Assembly (NCBI GenBank): GCA_039707655.1
Contig: CM077664.1
Location: 200,192,195-200,256,194, forward strand
Length of the DNA: 64,000 nucleotides
From: Elymus sibiricus
Lineage: Eukaryota; Streptophyta; Magnoliopsida; Poales; Poaceae
Direction: 5' to 3'
Shown: piece by piece, positions 24,251 to 37,800 of the stretch
How positions within the stretch are numbered: the stretch's first letter is position 1
Layout of the letters: every line of letters begins with the position of its first letter
Translations under genes and position numbers: made by a program
Notes under the pieces: model-generated
Database searches by the model: none
The model's input: the letters and a program-made list of their open reading frames with translations, nothing else
What the model was told of the DNA's origin: nothing

Positions 24251-25701
24251 TGATGACCCACAAGTACAGGGGATCAATCGTAGTCCTTTCCATAAGTAAG
24301 AGTGTCAAACCCAACGAGGAGCAGAAGGAAATGACAAGCGGTTTTCAGCAAGGTATTCTCTGCAAGTACTGAAAGTAGCGGTAACAGATAATTTAGGTAG
24401 CAAGATAATTCGTAACAAGTAACTAGTAACAAGTATAATAAAGTGCAGCAAGGTGGCCCAATCCTTTTTGTAGCAAAGGACAAGCCGAAACGAACTCGTA
24501 TAATAAGCAAAGCATTCTCGAGGACACACGGGAATTTCATATAGTCACTTTCATCATGTTTGTTTGATTCGCGTTTGCTACTTTGATAATTTGATATGTG
24601 GGTGGACCGGTGCTTGGGTGCTGTTCTTACTTGAACAAGCCTCCCACTTATGATTATCCCCTCTCGCAAGCATCCGCAACTACGAAAGAAGAATCAAGAT
24701 AACTCTAACCATAGCATGAAACATATGGATCCAAATCAACCCCTTACGGAATAGCGCATAAACTAGGGTTTAAGCTTCTGTCACTCTAGCAACCCATCAT
24801 CTAATTACTACTCCACAATACCTTCCCTTAGGCCCAAAGATGGTGAAGTGTCATGTAGTCGACGTTCACATGACACCACTAAAGGAAGCAACAACATACA
24901 CCTCAAGAACAAAAGTAACTACTCACAAATCATATTCATGTTCAAGATCAAAGGGGTATTGAATATCATTAAGGATCTGAACACATAATCTTCCACCAAA
25001 TAAACCAACTAGCATCAACTACAAGATGTAATCAACACTACTAGCAACCCACAGGTACCAACCTGAGGTTTTGAGACAAAGATTGAATACAAGAGATGAA
25101 CTAGGGTTTGAGATGAGATGGTGCTGGTGAAGATGTTGATGAAGATTGGTCCTCCCATGATGAGAGGATCGTTGGTGCTGTCGATGGCTTCGATTTCCCC
25201 ATCCCGGAGGGAAATATCCCCGGCGGAATCGCTCCGCCGGAGAGGAAAATAGCTCCTACCCAGGTTCCACCTCGAGACGGCGGCGCTTCATCCCGAAAGT
25301 CTTCTCATTGATTTTTTAGGGCAAAAGACCTTATATAGAAGAAGGAGGGGGCCAGAGGCTAGCCAGGGGCCCCACAAGGTATTAGGGCGCGCCCAGGGGG
25401 GCCGCGCCCTGTTGCCTTGTGGGCAACTGGTGGGTCCCCTCCAGTATCTATTTCTCCAGTATTTTTTTATATATTCAATAAAAAATCTCCGTGAAATTTC
25501 AAGTCAATTGGAGCTCTATAGGATAGGTATCTCTGCTGTAGCTATTTCAGGTGCAGAATTCCAGCTGCCGGTATTCTCCCTCTTCATATAAATCTTGCAA
25601 ATTAAGAGAGAAAAGGCATAAGAGTTGCATCATAAAGTGAAATAATGATCAAATACATTATAAATAACAGTAGGAAATCGTGATGCAAATTGGACGTATC
25701 A
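24251..25701 (-). repeat. 5' LTR of the Athila-type element
   Basis: 1451 bp, TG...CA ends, matching 4318-5769 apart from about 30 substitutions and a one-base indel in a T-run. It contains the minus-strand TATA box near 25331-25340. Confidence 0.93.
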
Positions 25702-25753
25702 CTGTGGACCTGGTTGCTGGATGTCCCGCATATCAGCGAAATGAAGTAGAAAG
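25702..25753. other. Stub of host repeat between two transposons
   Basis: After the CTGTG duplication, GACCTGGTTGCTGGATGTCCC (25707 on) continues the sequence cut at 4317. In reverse complement it matches the GTGGGACATC...GGTCCA stretches at about 59282-59315 and 60011-60042. The CACTA terminus follows at 25754. Confidence 0.7.
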
Positions 25754-26000
25754 CACTACAATAAAAAACACTTCCGTGATGATACGTCTTTGTCACAGTA
25801 GGTCAGGTTTTCTGTCATGCATGTACATCCATGACGATTTTATGACAGAATCAAGATAGTCATACTTTTGCTGTCGTAGAAGTGTTCCATGACAATACTG
25901 AAATTGTCATCACGGAAGTGTCCACTTCCATGACGATAAATGTCGCGTCATGGAAGTGTTTTCGTCAAGGGTGACCGACACGTGGCATCCTCCATAACGG
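25754..26000 (-). repeat. CACTA terminal and subterminal repeats
   Basis: The terminus CACTACAATAAAAAACACTT is followed by many short motifs in both orientations. Examples are CACTTCCGTGATGA (25768), AGTGTTCCATGACA (25881), TCATCACGGAAGTG and CACTTCCATGACG (25906-25938), and GTCATGGAAGTG (25947). In En/Spm elements such subterminal motifs bind the element-encoded TNPA-like protein. Confidence 0.8.
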
Positions 26001-26706
26001 GTCGCCGTTAAGCTATCGGGTGCGGGTTTGGATCCGATAACCCATTAGCAGCCCTGACCAATGGCGATTTTCCACGTGTAAATTTCTCATTCGCCGGCGG
26101 ATCCACGTGTCAGCTCGGCGTTGCGACAGATGTTATCCATTCATTGGACGAGAGACGCCTATGATACGTCGACACGTGGCACGGCCCAACAGTGGCCCAT
26201 TTAGGTTAAAAGGGCCGGCCTAGTCAAAGTTACCGGGCTGGCCCATTAACGGCCTGGTTGCACACGGCCCATTTGCAGGTAAGGCCTGTTTGAATAGTGT
26301 CAAATCGGCCCGTCACCGGCCCGTTGTGGATTTCTCATCATTGCGGCCCACGCTAATTTTGGCCCAGTTATTTTCTGTGGGCTAAATATGGAATACGGCC
26401 CGTAATCATTTTTAGCTCCATTCTAGTTGTGGGCCGGACGAATGTTGGACCTTTGGGCTCCTACGATGCTTTCGGCCTAAAGGAAACCGATGATGCCGAA
26501 TACATTACTAAGAATAAACCAACACTATACAAAAATAGCTTGCTAATCTCTACGGCCTTTGGCAGCAGGATAAATGTTGTATCGCAACAAAATAAATTAC
26601 AACCATACAACAAAAGGCCAGTTGGCATAAAAGTTTACAGTCCTTGTAGATAAATGCACCATGAGATGTATAGAAGCAGAGATCATTTCAGCAGAGTGGT
26701 AATGTT

Positions 26707-28138
26707 TCAGGCTGTAGAATCTGATGGAGCAGCATGACCTTCCCCTTTTTTGCGCCATTCCTCTTGAACAACGAAGCAAATGTCCGATAGTCTGGTTTCA
26801 AAACCATTCATATCTTGACGACATTTGTCAACCACTATTCTTGTTTCATAAACGACCTCCATTAGGGATTGGACTTGTGTCTAGAGCACAGATATATCAC
26901 TCTATCTAGCCGGAGGATTTTGTTCAGTAGGCGGTTTAGATGAGGTTACCTTAACAACCAACTCAGAATTACTCAGGAAGGTGCTTTTTGCACTGTTAGT
27001 GGAGAGATACTGACGCACTACAGCAAGAGGTGACATTGTGCCTGTGGTAGCCTTGTCACCTTCAGGAGGTTGTGGCTGTTCAATCATTTGTTCCATAGCT
27101 TGCTGAAAGTTTGAATTTTGTAGATTAGTGTATCAGATAAGAAGTTACTAATGAGACATACATAACTTATTTTGGTGCACCACTGTAATACTTTAGCATG
27201 TATTTTAGTGGTAAGTACAGAATAAAATCACATTCAGAACATATGTCCTTGTAGCATGCCTAATGTATTGTCTATTTCCTCACATTTATTAACATCTATC
27301 TAAGGATAAAGAGACACGGTTTAAAATACGATGAACATAGTATGGCATCATTCATATCATGGGCAAACAGATATCAAACAAACAGGCTATTGTATCATTG
27401 TGTGGACACGTGAACATCACAACTAGATTACATATCAAGACCAAAAGAATATCCTTCCTTTCTTTTAAAACGTGTAAGGTGAAATGATATGTTAAGACAA
27501 CTGTGTATAAAAGTGAACAGAGTAACTGACATTGGCTGCAAACCAAGCAGTTAAATGAACACGTCACAGTAACAAGAAGTTCAAAGGCATGAGGAGTAAG
27601 GACTTACAACAGCGGCTTGGATTGGTGTAGTCATGCCCTTCATCTTGCTGGTGTGACAATCCTTGAAGATTTGCACTGCATTCGGTTTAGGTTCTTTTTG
27701 GTCCGCACGGGCTTTCCTCTGTATTTGGAACAAGTCAATATAGATATGATAATATGGCATAACAAAAAGGAGGAAATAGCAGCTATTTACAAGAGCCTCG
27801 CAGTGTGCAATATAGCTACGAGATCCTATTGTCTGTTGGAATTTCACTTTAGAATGATTGGTCTTGTTCTTCAAATAGTTAGCCTAGAAGAAGATAGACT
27901 TGTAAGTCACATACATAAATACGAGTTCAATATGTGATCTGATCACATACATGTACCCTACCTAATACTTTGGATCAGACCAGTGTTTAACAAGGGCTGT
28001 CCAGTCTTTGTTCGTAATATATTCTACTGGAGATGTTTGGGCGATTTCATTGTTAGCCTTGCCTTCAAAGTGAGTTTTTCTAAGGTGATACCGATACTGT
28101 CGTAGAGCAGACTGAAAACATGAGTGCATGCTTGTTTG
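26707..28138 (-). pseudogene. CACTA Transposase_24/Ptta-like gene, C-terminal exons
   Basis: Exons on the minus strand, in order. The left part of a split exon runs from 28138 to about 27963, with R-Q-Y-R-Y-H-L-R-K-T-H-F and then W-T-A-L-V-K-H-W-S. Next come 27883-27791 (K-N-K-T-N-H, G-S-R-S-Y) after CTTCTAG, 27718-27608 (F-K-D-C-H-T-S-K-M-K-G) before GTAAGT, and a last exon 27102-26707 ending in TGA. These motifs are typical of the plant Ptta/En-Spm Transposase_24 region. The last exon looks coiled-coil-like and has in-frame TAGs at 26904-26902 and 26883-26881. The first exon has an apparent one-base T-run frameshift near 28116-28119. The protein probably binds element DNA; the gene is broken. 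Confidence 0.75.
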
Positions 28139-31100
28139 TGTGGCGCCCCGCCTGAATACCCCTGTAGTCAGACGGTCACCGCACATACCAGCCCAGGAAA
28201 ATCACTCTGGCATGCGCTTTTACAACAAGTATCAAGAACTCAAGCTTTTCTATTAATGAATATATCAGTCTTACATGATATATTACAGGGGTGGTGGCAG
28301 CGGAAAAGTTCTATCTAAGGCAGCATGGTCCTGGTGCGGCTCCAATCCACAGGGATCTGACTGGGTTACTCTTCTAGCCCGCGAACACTCCGGCTCCTCG
28401 CTAGCGAACGTCGGATCCTTAGGTGAACCTGGCCACATTGAAGGCCGCTGAGTACTTTTGAATGTACTCGCAAGCAAACCAAACCAACATATACACCAAG
28501 CAATGCAATCCATGGCATTCAAGCATGCATTTGTTATCTTAACAGTATTAACCATCATGTTATGGTAGGAATATCTAGCAATATTAAACATCTAGCAACA
28601 TTAATCATCTTAAGTGCTTAAAATGCTTATTGTTACCAATTACCAACTTACTCTCTTCTGGGTTGTCCCACAACCCTCGAAATACTCAAGATCCATTGAT
28701 ACTTCCGATCATAAGACAAGTTCTTCCATCATTATAATCAATGTTACGGTTGACCATCCTAGTGAGGCCTAAGCGGACTGTCCAATACCGTGGACGCGGC
28801 TATTCGAATAGGTTCTTACACTCTGCAGAGGTTGCGCACTTTACCCACACCATGGAGCGCCTGGCCTCGTACTTTAGTACATGTTCCCATTCGGGTGGAC
28901 CAGTGCAGCTCCAACGAAACCTACCTAACCCGTGACTCTTCCATCGTACCATCAACAATCATACATTACCAGGGTCATGTCCTGGGTGACCCCTGTGTCA
29001 CCCCGTGACACCTGCCACCGTCGTGGCCAAACTAAACTCTCCCAAACGGGGACTGCGCGCAAACAAACAACTAGGCTCACAGGATTATCGTCGTCTACCT
29101 GATCAGGGCAGCACGCACGCATAACCCTCCCTAGTTTGGTGGTACCGACAAAAGAGCACGAGGTTAGACCAAGTCAAGGCCGTCCCATACCGGCAAATGT
29201 GGCTGCACGGATAAGTCCGGCTAGGTGGCTCTTGATCAACCAACTAAGTTTAGTGATATCAAGCATTTAACCAGCATGGGCATTAAGCATGATCAACTTA
29301 ACATGGCAGTAACTATTCATCAAAGTAAATTACTACGAATTTCACATGTCAAAATAATGCATGTTGTAACAACTGTGAAAACATAACAACCTATCTTCTT
29401 ATAATATCACGGCGAGTCATTAGTGCAACAACATGACGAGCATTAACAAGTAATGTAAATAGCAAGTTCAACACAGCGGAAGTTTAATTACTTCTATCAC
29501 AGGCATAATTATTAATTAAACACGCAAGAATAACACAGAGCAATGCTTCGGGCATATATCAGATGGTCGGCTTGCCTGGGGGTCGAGGAATACTCAGAGA
29601 GAAGTGCGATCACCTCGCAGAAAATTCGCCGGAAAGGGTTCTCTCTTGGAGGGGCTGATTGAAGGGCAAGGGCAAAATGGTCATTTTCAGAAAGTGTCAA
29701 CATGGTGAGAGTGATGCCATCGGAACGGGCTCGGAAAAATATGAAGGTGGGCTTTGGAATCACCTCGATCGGAGTTGTGGTTGAAAAGTTAGGGCCGGGT
29801 GAATGCTAGGGACTAATCTGTAAAGGAAATATTCACAAACGAGCCCCTGGCTGAATTTCGGCCGGAAAAGAATAAATCTCACTGTGCATTTGGGCAGGCT
29901 TGGGCTGAAACCACCGCGGCTGCTGCTGTTGTTATTGGGCCGGCCCACCTGCGCGCCCGCCCCTTAAAAAAACGGAGGGAGCGCCTGAGCCGCTGACAGG
30001 CCGGGCCCGCCTGCAGGGTCATCTCCCTCCTCCCGCGCGTGCCTGCCCGAGGAGTGGAGCGGCTCCCGACGGCGATTGCCGGAGCCACAGACCGTCCCCG
30101 GCGACGCTCGGCCTTGGGACGGGTTCTCCGCGAAGAGGCGCATCCAGCGGCGTAGGACTCGGACGCCGAGGAGCACGAACTCGAGCAGGGAATGGGCAGC
30201 GGCGGATGGCGATTCGGGCGGCGACGGGCATGGCGCTCCGGTGAGCGGGGAGGCCGGGCGAGGGCATGGGCAAGCTCGCCGGAGAGTGGAGCATCCCGTA
30301 GTGGGTCGGACGCGGCCTGGGGGTGCTCAGGTGAGGGGATTGGAGGCGGGACAAAGGGCAAGGCTCGCCGGCGATTCGGTTGCTCCGGCGACGGAATCGG
30401 CCAGGTGCGGGCACGGGGTGGACTAGAGGAGAGAAGGAAGGAGGCTGGTGAGCTCGGGGATGGCCGGGGAGGCTCCGGGTCGCGGCTTATATAGCCGGCC
30501 TAGGCGGCTTCTCGGTAACCACCGAGGCTTCGGGAGTTCGCTGCCTTGGCGGCATCCCGGCGAGGTGGCGCGCGAAGAGTGGTGCCGACCTGACGTAGAT
30601 CAGATGGAGGGGACGGCTCGAGGAGGAAGACGCCAACGGGGAGGAAGACGACGACGGCTCACGAGGCAACAGTAGCGCGGCGGCGACCGCCGTGGTGTGG
30701 GAAGAAAGAAAGGGGAGGGGGAAGGTGCTGGAGGGGGTGCACGCGGACGCAGGGGAGCGGTTGGACATGCCCGGACGGGCCATGGCTGGCTGGAGCTTGC
30801 TGTTCGTCGCGGTTCATCGAGCAGAGCGCCGTTTTGGCGTTGCCAACTCGTGGTCACCGCTGGCACCACGCGTCCGGAGCGGCTATTTGACTCCAGGCCT
30901 TGTCAAACAGATGCATGAGTGGTCAGTGAGTTGACCTGTCGAGGTTTGGATGGAAGTGGGGGCAAGAGCTGACTGATTGGAGCTGACAAAGGTTTTGAAC
31001 AGGAACTTTGGTGGAATCTTGTGGAGAAATGGATAAGGTTATGAGGCTGAAACTTTGTCACAACGAAATATGGTAGGAAGGACTAGGTGCTTGCAAAATT

Positions 31101-32164
31101 TGAGCCCATTTGGACAAGTTTTGCATACACTTCCTTTGCAAATGCAGATTCTGGTCCAGAAGCTAAACTTTGAAGCTGCACTCATATGGCTTGATGAAAT
31201 GAACTGAATTTTGGTGCAGGGTGATGATTTGGAGGTTTAGAGGTACTGGAAAAATTTCAGCTCAATTGGAAATGCCAAAGTGGTACTTCCTTCACAGAGC
31301 TTGGATCTGGACTGAAACTAGATGGAATTGTTGAGAGAAAATGGCTAGGTAAAATGATGTCAATTTTTTCATGGTCACATCATTTAGGGAATGTGAAGTC
31401 CTGGATTAATTTGAGAATTTTTGAAGCAATATAAAATATAGTTGCTTCACAGCCTCAAAATAAATCCAGAAACAAGAACTGGAAGATGCTCTCAAAATTT
31501 GATCTGTGGAACTTGGGATCTTGATGGAAATGGTGAATATATGGATAGGAGAAGCTCCACAAATTATTTGGGATTTTTCCTGGCTACCAAAATAGTAGCT
31601 CCTTTGGAAAGTGCCCAAATTGCAATATTGGCTTTAAATAGGAAAAGGCAATTTCCCTTATTTAATTATAGCCAATATTTTTATTGGAGCTCAATATGAT
31701 CACAAAGAATATCTCCACAAGTTTTCATGAATTTGGAGATGGATAGATATTTTCCTAGATTTAATTCCTTCAACTGGCAGAAAAAGGAATTAATTTTAAA
31801 TGAAAAATATTGCAAATGACTTGGCAATATTTTTGCATATCCAGGGCTTATAGATAAGGGATGATCACTGGGAAAAGTTTGGGAGGCAATAGATCAAAGG
31901 AAATTGGAGTTCCTTTGTAACGGAAGGAATTGGGGTTTCCCTTCCGGTAGACCGGAGAGTAGGGTTTTGGTGGCAAAGTCTTGAGAAAATATCCTGGGTG
32001 GCAAGGTTGAATCGGAGAGAATCTCTGGTTGGATAGGAGAGGCAAGGCTAAGTGACCATCTTCAAATACCCAAGAGCGAGAGAAAATCCGATAACACCGA
32101 AAAAAAGACGGGAGTCAAATCCCGCGAAGGAAAAAAAACAAGGAGCGAAAACCAGGGTGTCACA
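28139..32164 (-). repeat. 3' LTR of the - LARD-like element
   Basis: 4026 bp; aligns with 34885-38896 throughout, and in reverse complement with the LTRs of the + copy. Confidence 0.9.
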
Positions 32165-32201
32165 AACCTACCGCCCTTAAGAAAATCTCGTCCTCGAGAT
32201 T
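32165..32201 (-). other. Polypurine tract and hairpin of the - LARD
   Basis: On the minus strand, CTTAAGGGCGGTAGGTT immediately precedes the 3' LTR. AATCTCG-AGGA-CGAGATT forms a hairpin just upstream (32201-32184), identical to that of the + copy. Confidence 0.75.
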
Positions 32202-34867
32202 TCCGGGCTTACCTCCCGACTAAGGGGGCCTTACCTGTGTGCGACTTGGATCCATCAGCTATCTTGTCTTCATTTGTTTACTAACCTTTTAACTGCTCCT
32301 TTTGATGGCTCAGGTGCTGTCTTTTTCAGACGGCTGCATTGAATCCTTCTCTTTCTTGTCAGGCAAACCCTTTGTGCTGGTAGTTCGTTGGCTGGGGTTG
32401 GTGGGTAGCTCCGAGTATCGACAAATAGTCTGGTTTCCACGGCTTGGGACTAGCTGCTTCGGATTTTATTGCGATACTTCGTACACTGACTGCCAAGGGC
32501 GAGACATTCTTTCTGGGTACCGGACTCTCGTGCTCGTATGGCCTGGAGTGGCTCTCTTTTTGCCTTGTCAGAATACTTAATCTGGCTGTGGGTTCTATAT
32601 GGATGCTTTCTTCCTGTCTCTTGCATGCTGACTTCGTTCTCAGGAGGTTCCCAACTGACATGTCGGGCATGATCACAAAGTAATCATAGACGGTAATCTC
32701 TGAGGTGGCTCTGCCATATATAGCCTCTGTGGTCCTTGCTATGACCACTGAGCTGACATAGTATGGCTATCATTCTGTGCATTCTTCGGAGCATAGCCTC
32801 TTATCTTGATTGATGGCCTTGTCTGTGAAGCTTTACTTCATTGACCGTCACGGAGATTGTTTATTCAAGACTTCCTTGTTCTTGGGAGTTCCTTTTTGAT
32901 GAACTTGTCATGACCTACCATCATGGCTTCTTGGTCATATCCCAGCTTGTTGGGCTTGTATTCACAATGTACTCTTGCATATCTCGTAGGGATTGCTGTG
33001 TTCACATCCTTCTTTGAAGTATGGGGCCGACATTTCTCTTGAGCACAGTCATTCCCGTGTACAAGTGGCTCGCATGAACTGATCCCCTGGACTGCATGCT
33101 CACAACATATGCAAAGTAGGATAAATCATTTTATAACCACCGAGTTCTGAGGCGGACGTGTGTCTGGACTAGTTCGTGCTTCTGACCAGATTGTTATGGG
33201 TACGATGGCGTGCTGAAGAAGGCTGAATACCTTATGCTCGAAGCTTCTGCCAAGGTAGCGTGCCGAAGAAGGCTGGGTGTCGTACCTCAGAAGTTTCCCT
33301 CAGGTTGCTTACTGGGGAAGATCAGGTGCCTTATGCCGGAAGCTTTCTGCGGTAGCATGCTGAGGAAGATTGGAGTGCCGTACTCCAGAAGATTCTTTCC
33401 CACCAAGTGACGCAGCGAGGAGGACTGGGAGTCATGCATCGTAAGCTCTTCCTGATAGCTTGCGGAGGAAGGCCGGGTTGCTTATACCAAAAGCCTTGTA
33501 CTGTGACAGGTGGTCGGATCTATGACCGATTCCGGCTTTCTACCGGTGTATCCGGAATTTATCCATAGCGGAGCCAACACTTGGTATAGACCATACCTTG
33601 TCTGAAGATGTTCCGTTGGTCATACACACCGCTTGTCCTTCTGCTGGTCCGCTCATTGTTGCTGTAGAGGTTGCACAATTGATGCAAACTTCATGTTGGT
33701 AATTAATCCAGATGTGTGCCGATAGTAGACAGTTGGCAGATAATTCCATTCGGTTTAGCTGAGCTTCCAGGTGTTTGGAATCCTCATTGATTCTAGGCAG
33801 CCATGAACTCATCCATATTTCTCGCAGACTTTGTTCATCATGCCCAGAAAATTTTGTATATGCACCAAGGAATTCCAAAATATGCTTTGAAATTTGTCTC
33901 AACATACCAGAGTCTTGTTGTTGCTCTCGGCACCTTCATATTCTTTTAATATGTCTTCCGTGGGAAATAAATGATTCTCGAGTCTATTGAGAAAAGACTC
34001 AAGGTTCACCCCACTGACTGAAATAGCCCTCGTATCCAGGACGGAATCATTTGCTTTTGCTGTATTCTATTCCGTGGCAAACTCCCTTGGCTATAGTCTG
34101 GCTTTGTCGGTTGCACTCCAATTCTGCTTCTGACCCATTCTTCATTCTTGGCAGCTCCGGTGTTGGTGTTCTGAATATCAGGCAGTTGGCTTGGCTTGAC
34201 GCTTACTGAATTTGGATTATTGGGTATTATCCAAGTTGTATGTTGGTCTTCTTGACAGCTCTTGCGGATGGATCCAGTCGAAGCGGCAGAGCGGAACTGA
34301 CAAAAGAAACAAGAACCGCGAAAAACCAAAAAGCAAATAAAGCTCAAATTTTGCGGACCTTACACACGTGGCCGAAGATTCACTAGTATAACTAATATAG
34401 CACACTCGATGTACCTCTAAGGACTTAGAAGCAAAACCTCTCAATGCCCCTGGTAGCAATTGGGGTCAAGCTCCTACTACTTCCTTAGGGAACATCAACC
34501 TCGACGCACGACCATAGCCAAAGTGGCTTAGTCAACGATCCTAGGGTTGCCGGGGAAAAGATGGAATTTATAGACGTTTCCCAAAGGAAACTGGATTTGA
34601 GGAGAGAAATCCCATCGTTAGCAAGCAAGGTGAGAATATCTGGTTTACCTAGGGGTCTTGGGCTCACGGGTCGTTGCCTGGTGCGGACATTTCACACCGG
34701 AGGCAAAGACCACGAAAGTTGAGGTCTGATGGAGCCAAAAGCCTATGGGGGTTGCGTTATGATCAATAGTAGTCGTGCCGGTTTGGCAAAGATGGCTGAA
34801 ATCCATCTGGGCTTTCTACCGACCAAGAGGCAATGAAATCTGGCTAGGGTAACCTACAGTCAACCTG
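32202..34867 (-). other. Non-coding interior of the - LARD-like element
   Basis: No recognisable retrotransposon protein in any frame. It aligns in reverse complement with 13772-16453, with many indels, so any small open frames are not conserved. Confidence 0.7.
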
Positions 34868-34879
34868 GCTCTGATACCA
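34868..34879 (-). other. Primer binding site (tRNA-iMet type) of the - LARD
   Basis: TGGTATCAGAGC on the minus strand, 5 bp inside the 5' LTR at 34885. Confidence 0.85.
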
Positions 34880-34884
34880 TCCGT

Positions 34885-37800
34885 TGTGGCGCCCCGCCTG
34901 AATACCCCTGTAGTCAGACGGTCACCGCACATACCAGCCCAGGAAAATCACTCTGGCCTGCGCTTTTACAACAAGTATCAAGAACTCAAGCTTTTCTATT
35001 AATGAATATATCAGTCTTACATGATATATTACAGGGGTGGTGGCAGCGGAAAAGTTCTATCTAAGGCAGCATGGTCCTGGTGCGTCTCCAATCCACAGGG
35101 ATCTGACTGGGTTACTCTTCTAGCCCGCGAACACTCCGGCTCCTCTCTAGCGAACGTCGGATCCTTACGTGAACCTGGCCACATTGAAGGCCGCTGAGTA
35201 CTTTTGAATGTACTCGCAAGCAAACCAAACCAACATATACACCAAGCAATGCAATCCATGGCATTCAATCATGCATTTGTTATCTTAACAGTATTAACCA
35301 TCATGTTATGGTAGGAATATCTAGCAATATTAAACATCTAGCAACATTAATCATCTTAAGTGCTTAAAATGCTTACTGTTACCAATTACCAACTTACTCT
35401 CTTCTGGGTTGTCCCACAACCCTCGAAATACTCAAGATCCATTGATACTTCCGATCATAAGACAAGTTCTTCCATCATTATAATCAATGTTACGGTTGAC
35501 CATCCTAGTGAGGCCTAAGCGGACTGTCCAATACCGTGGATGCGGCTATTCGAATAGGTTCTTACACTCTGCAGAGGTTGCGCACTTTACCCACACCATG
35601 GAGCGCCTGGCCTCGTACTTTAGTACATGTTCCCATTCGGGTGGACCAGTGCAGCTCCAACGAAACCTGCCTAACCCGTGACTCTTCCATCGTACCACCG
35701 ACAATCATACCCTCCCAGGGTCATGTCCTGGGTGGCCCCTATGTCACCCCGTGACACCTGCCACCATCGTGGCAAAACTAAACTGTCCCAAACGGGGACT
35801 GCGCGCAAACAAACAACTGGGCTCACAGGATTATCGCCGTCTACCTGATCAGGGCAGCACGCACGCATAACCCTCCCTAGTTTGGTGGTACCGACAAAAG
35901 AGCACGAGGTTAGACCAAGTCAAGGCCGTCCCATACCGGCAAATGTGGCTGCACGGATAAGTCCGGGTAGGTGGCTCTTGATCAACCAACTAAGTTTAGT
36001 GATATCAAGCATTTAACCAGCATGGGCATTAAGCATGATCAACTTAACATGGCAGTAACTATTCATCAAAGTAAATTACTACGAATTTCACATGTCAAAA
36101 TAATGCATGTTGTAACAACTATGAAAACATAACAACCTATCTTCTTATAATATCATGGCGAGTCATTAGTACAACAACATGACGAGCATTAACAAGTAAT
36201 GTAAATAGCAAGTTCAACCTAGCGGAAGTTTAATTACTTCTATCACAGGCAGAATTATTAATTAAACACGCAATAATAACACAGAGCAATGCTTCGGGGC
36301 ATATATCAGATGGTCGGCTTGCCTGGGGGTCGAGGAATACTCCGGGAGAAGTGCGATCACCTCGCGGAAAATTCGCCGGAAAGGGTTCTCTCTCGGAGGG
36401 GCTGATTGAAGGGCAAGGGCTAAATGGTCATTTTCAGAAAGTGTCAACATGGTGAGAGTGATGCCATCGGAACGAGCTCGGAAAAATATGAAGGTGGGCT
36501 TTGGAATCACCTCGATCGGAGTTGTGGTTGAAAAGTTAGGGCCGGGTGAATGCCAGGGACTAATCTATAAAGGAAATATTCACAAACGAGCCCCTGGCTG
36601 AATTTCGGCCAGAAAAGAATAAATCACACTGTGCATTTGGGCTGGCTTGGGCTGAAACCACCGCGGCTGCTGCTGTTGTTATTGGGCCAGCCCGCCTGCG
36701 CGGCCGCCCCCTTAAAAAAACGGAGGGAGCGCCTGAGCCGCTGACAGGCCGGGCCCGCCTGTAGGGTCGTCTCCCTCCTCCCGCGCGTGCCTGCCCGAGG
36801 AGTGGAGCGGCTCCCGACGGCGATTGCCGGAGCCACAGACCGTCCCCGGCGACGCTCGGCCTAGGGACGGGTTCTCCACGAAGAGGCACATCCAGCGGCG
36901 TAGGACTCGGATGCCGAGGAGCACGAACTCGAGCAGGGCATGGGCAGCGGCGGACGGCGATTCGGGCGGCGACGGGCATGGCACTCCGGTGAGCGGGGAG
37001 GCCGGGCGAGGGCATGGGCGAGCTCGCCGGAGAGTGGAGCATCCCGTAGTGGGTCGGACGCGGCCTGGGGGTGCTCAGGTGAGGGGATTGGAGGCGGGAC
37101 AGAGGGTAAGGCTCGCCGGCGACGGAATCGGCCAGGCGCGGGCACCGGGTGGACTAGAGGAGAGAAGGAAGGAGGCTGGTGAGCTCGGGCATGGCCGGGG
37201 AGGCTCCGGGTCGCAGCTTATATAGCCGGCCGAGGCGGCTTCTCGGCGACCACCGAGGCTTCGGGAGTTCGCTGCCTTGGCGGCATCCCGGCAAGGTGGC
37301 GCGCGAAGAGTGGTGCCGACCTGACGTAGATCAGAGGGAGGGGACGGTTCGAGGAGGAAGACGCCAACGGGAAGGAAGACGACGACGGCTCACGAGGGAA
37401 CAGTAGCGCGGCGGCGACCGCCGTGGCGTGGGGAGAAAGAAAGGGTAGGGGGAAGGTGCTGGAGGGGGTGCACGCGGACGCAGGGGAGCGGTTGGACATG
37501 CCCGGACGGGCCATGGCCAGCTGGAACTTGCCGTTCGTCATGGTTCATCGAGCAGAGCGCCGTTTTGGCGTTGCCAACTCGTGGTCACCGCTGGCACCAC
37601 GCGTCCGGAGCGGCTATTTGACTCTAGGCCTTGTCAAACAGATGCATCAGTGGTCAGTGAGTTGACCTGTCGAGGTTTGGATGGAAGTGGGGGCAAGAGC
37701 TGACTGATTGGAGCTCACAAAGGTTTTGAACAGGAACTTTGGTGGAATCTTGTGGAGAAATGGATAAGGTTATGAGGCTGAAACTTTGTCACAATGAAAT

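Larger units (their letters stand above)
4318..25701 (-). mobile_element. Athila-type Ty3/gypsy LTR retrotransposon, interrupted
   Basis: The element has two near-identical 1.45-kb LTRs (4318-5769 and 24251-25701). A tRNA-Asp-type primer site lies at 24222-24239 and a polypurine tract at 5770-5783. Minus-strand gag, protease, RT/RNase H and integrase occur in the Ty3/gypsy order. The 2.4-kb stretch between integrase and the 3' LTR, plus the tRNA-Asp primer site, fit the Athila lineage. About 30 substitutions separate the LTRs by eye, roughly 2%. The flanks are ACGTG (4313-4317) and CTGTG (25702-25706). Paralogous uninterrupted copies at 59300 and 60040 show that a single such 5-mer stood there originally, so this is a degenerate target duplication. 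A second element at 9472-20775 splits RT/RNase H from integrase. The coding frame has several in-frame stops, so the copy is inactive. Confidence 0.9.
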
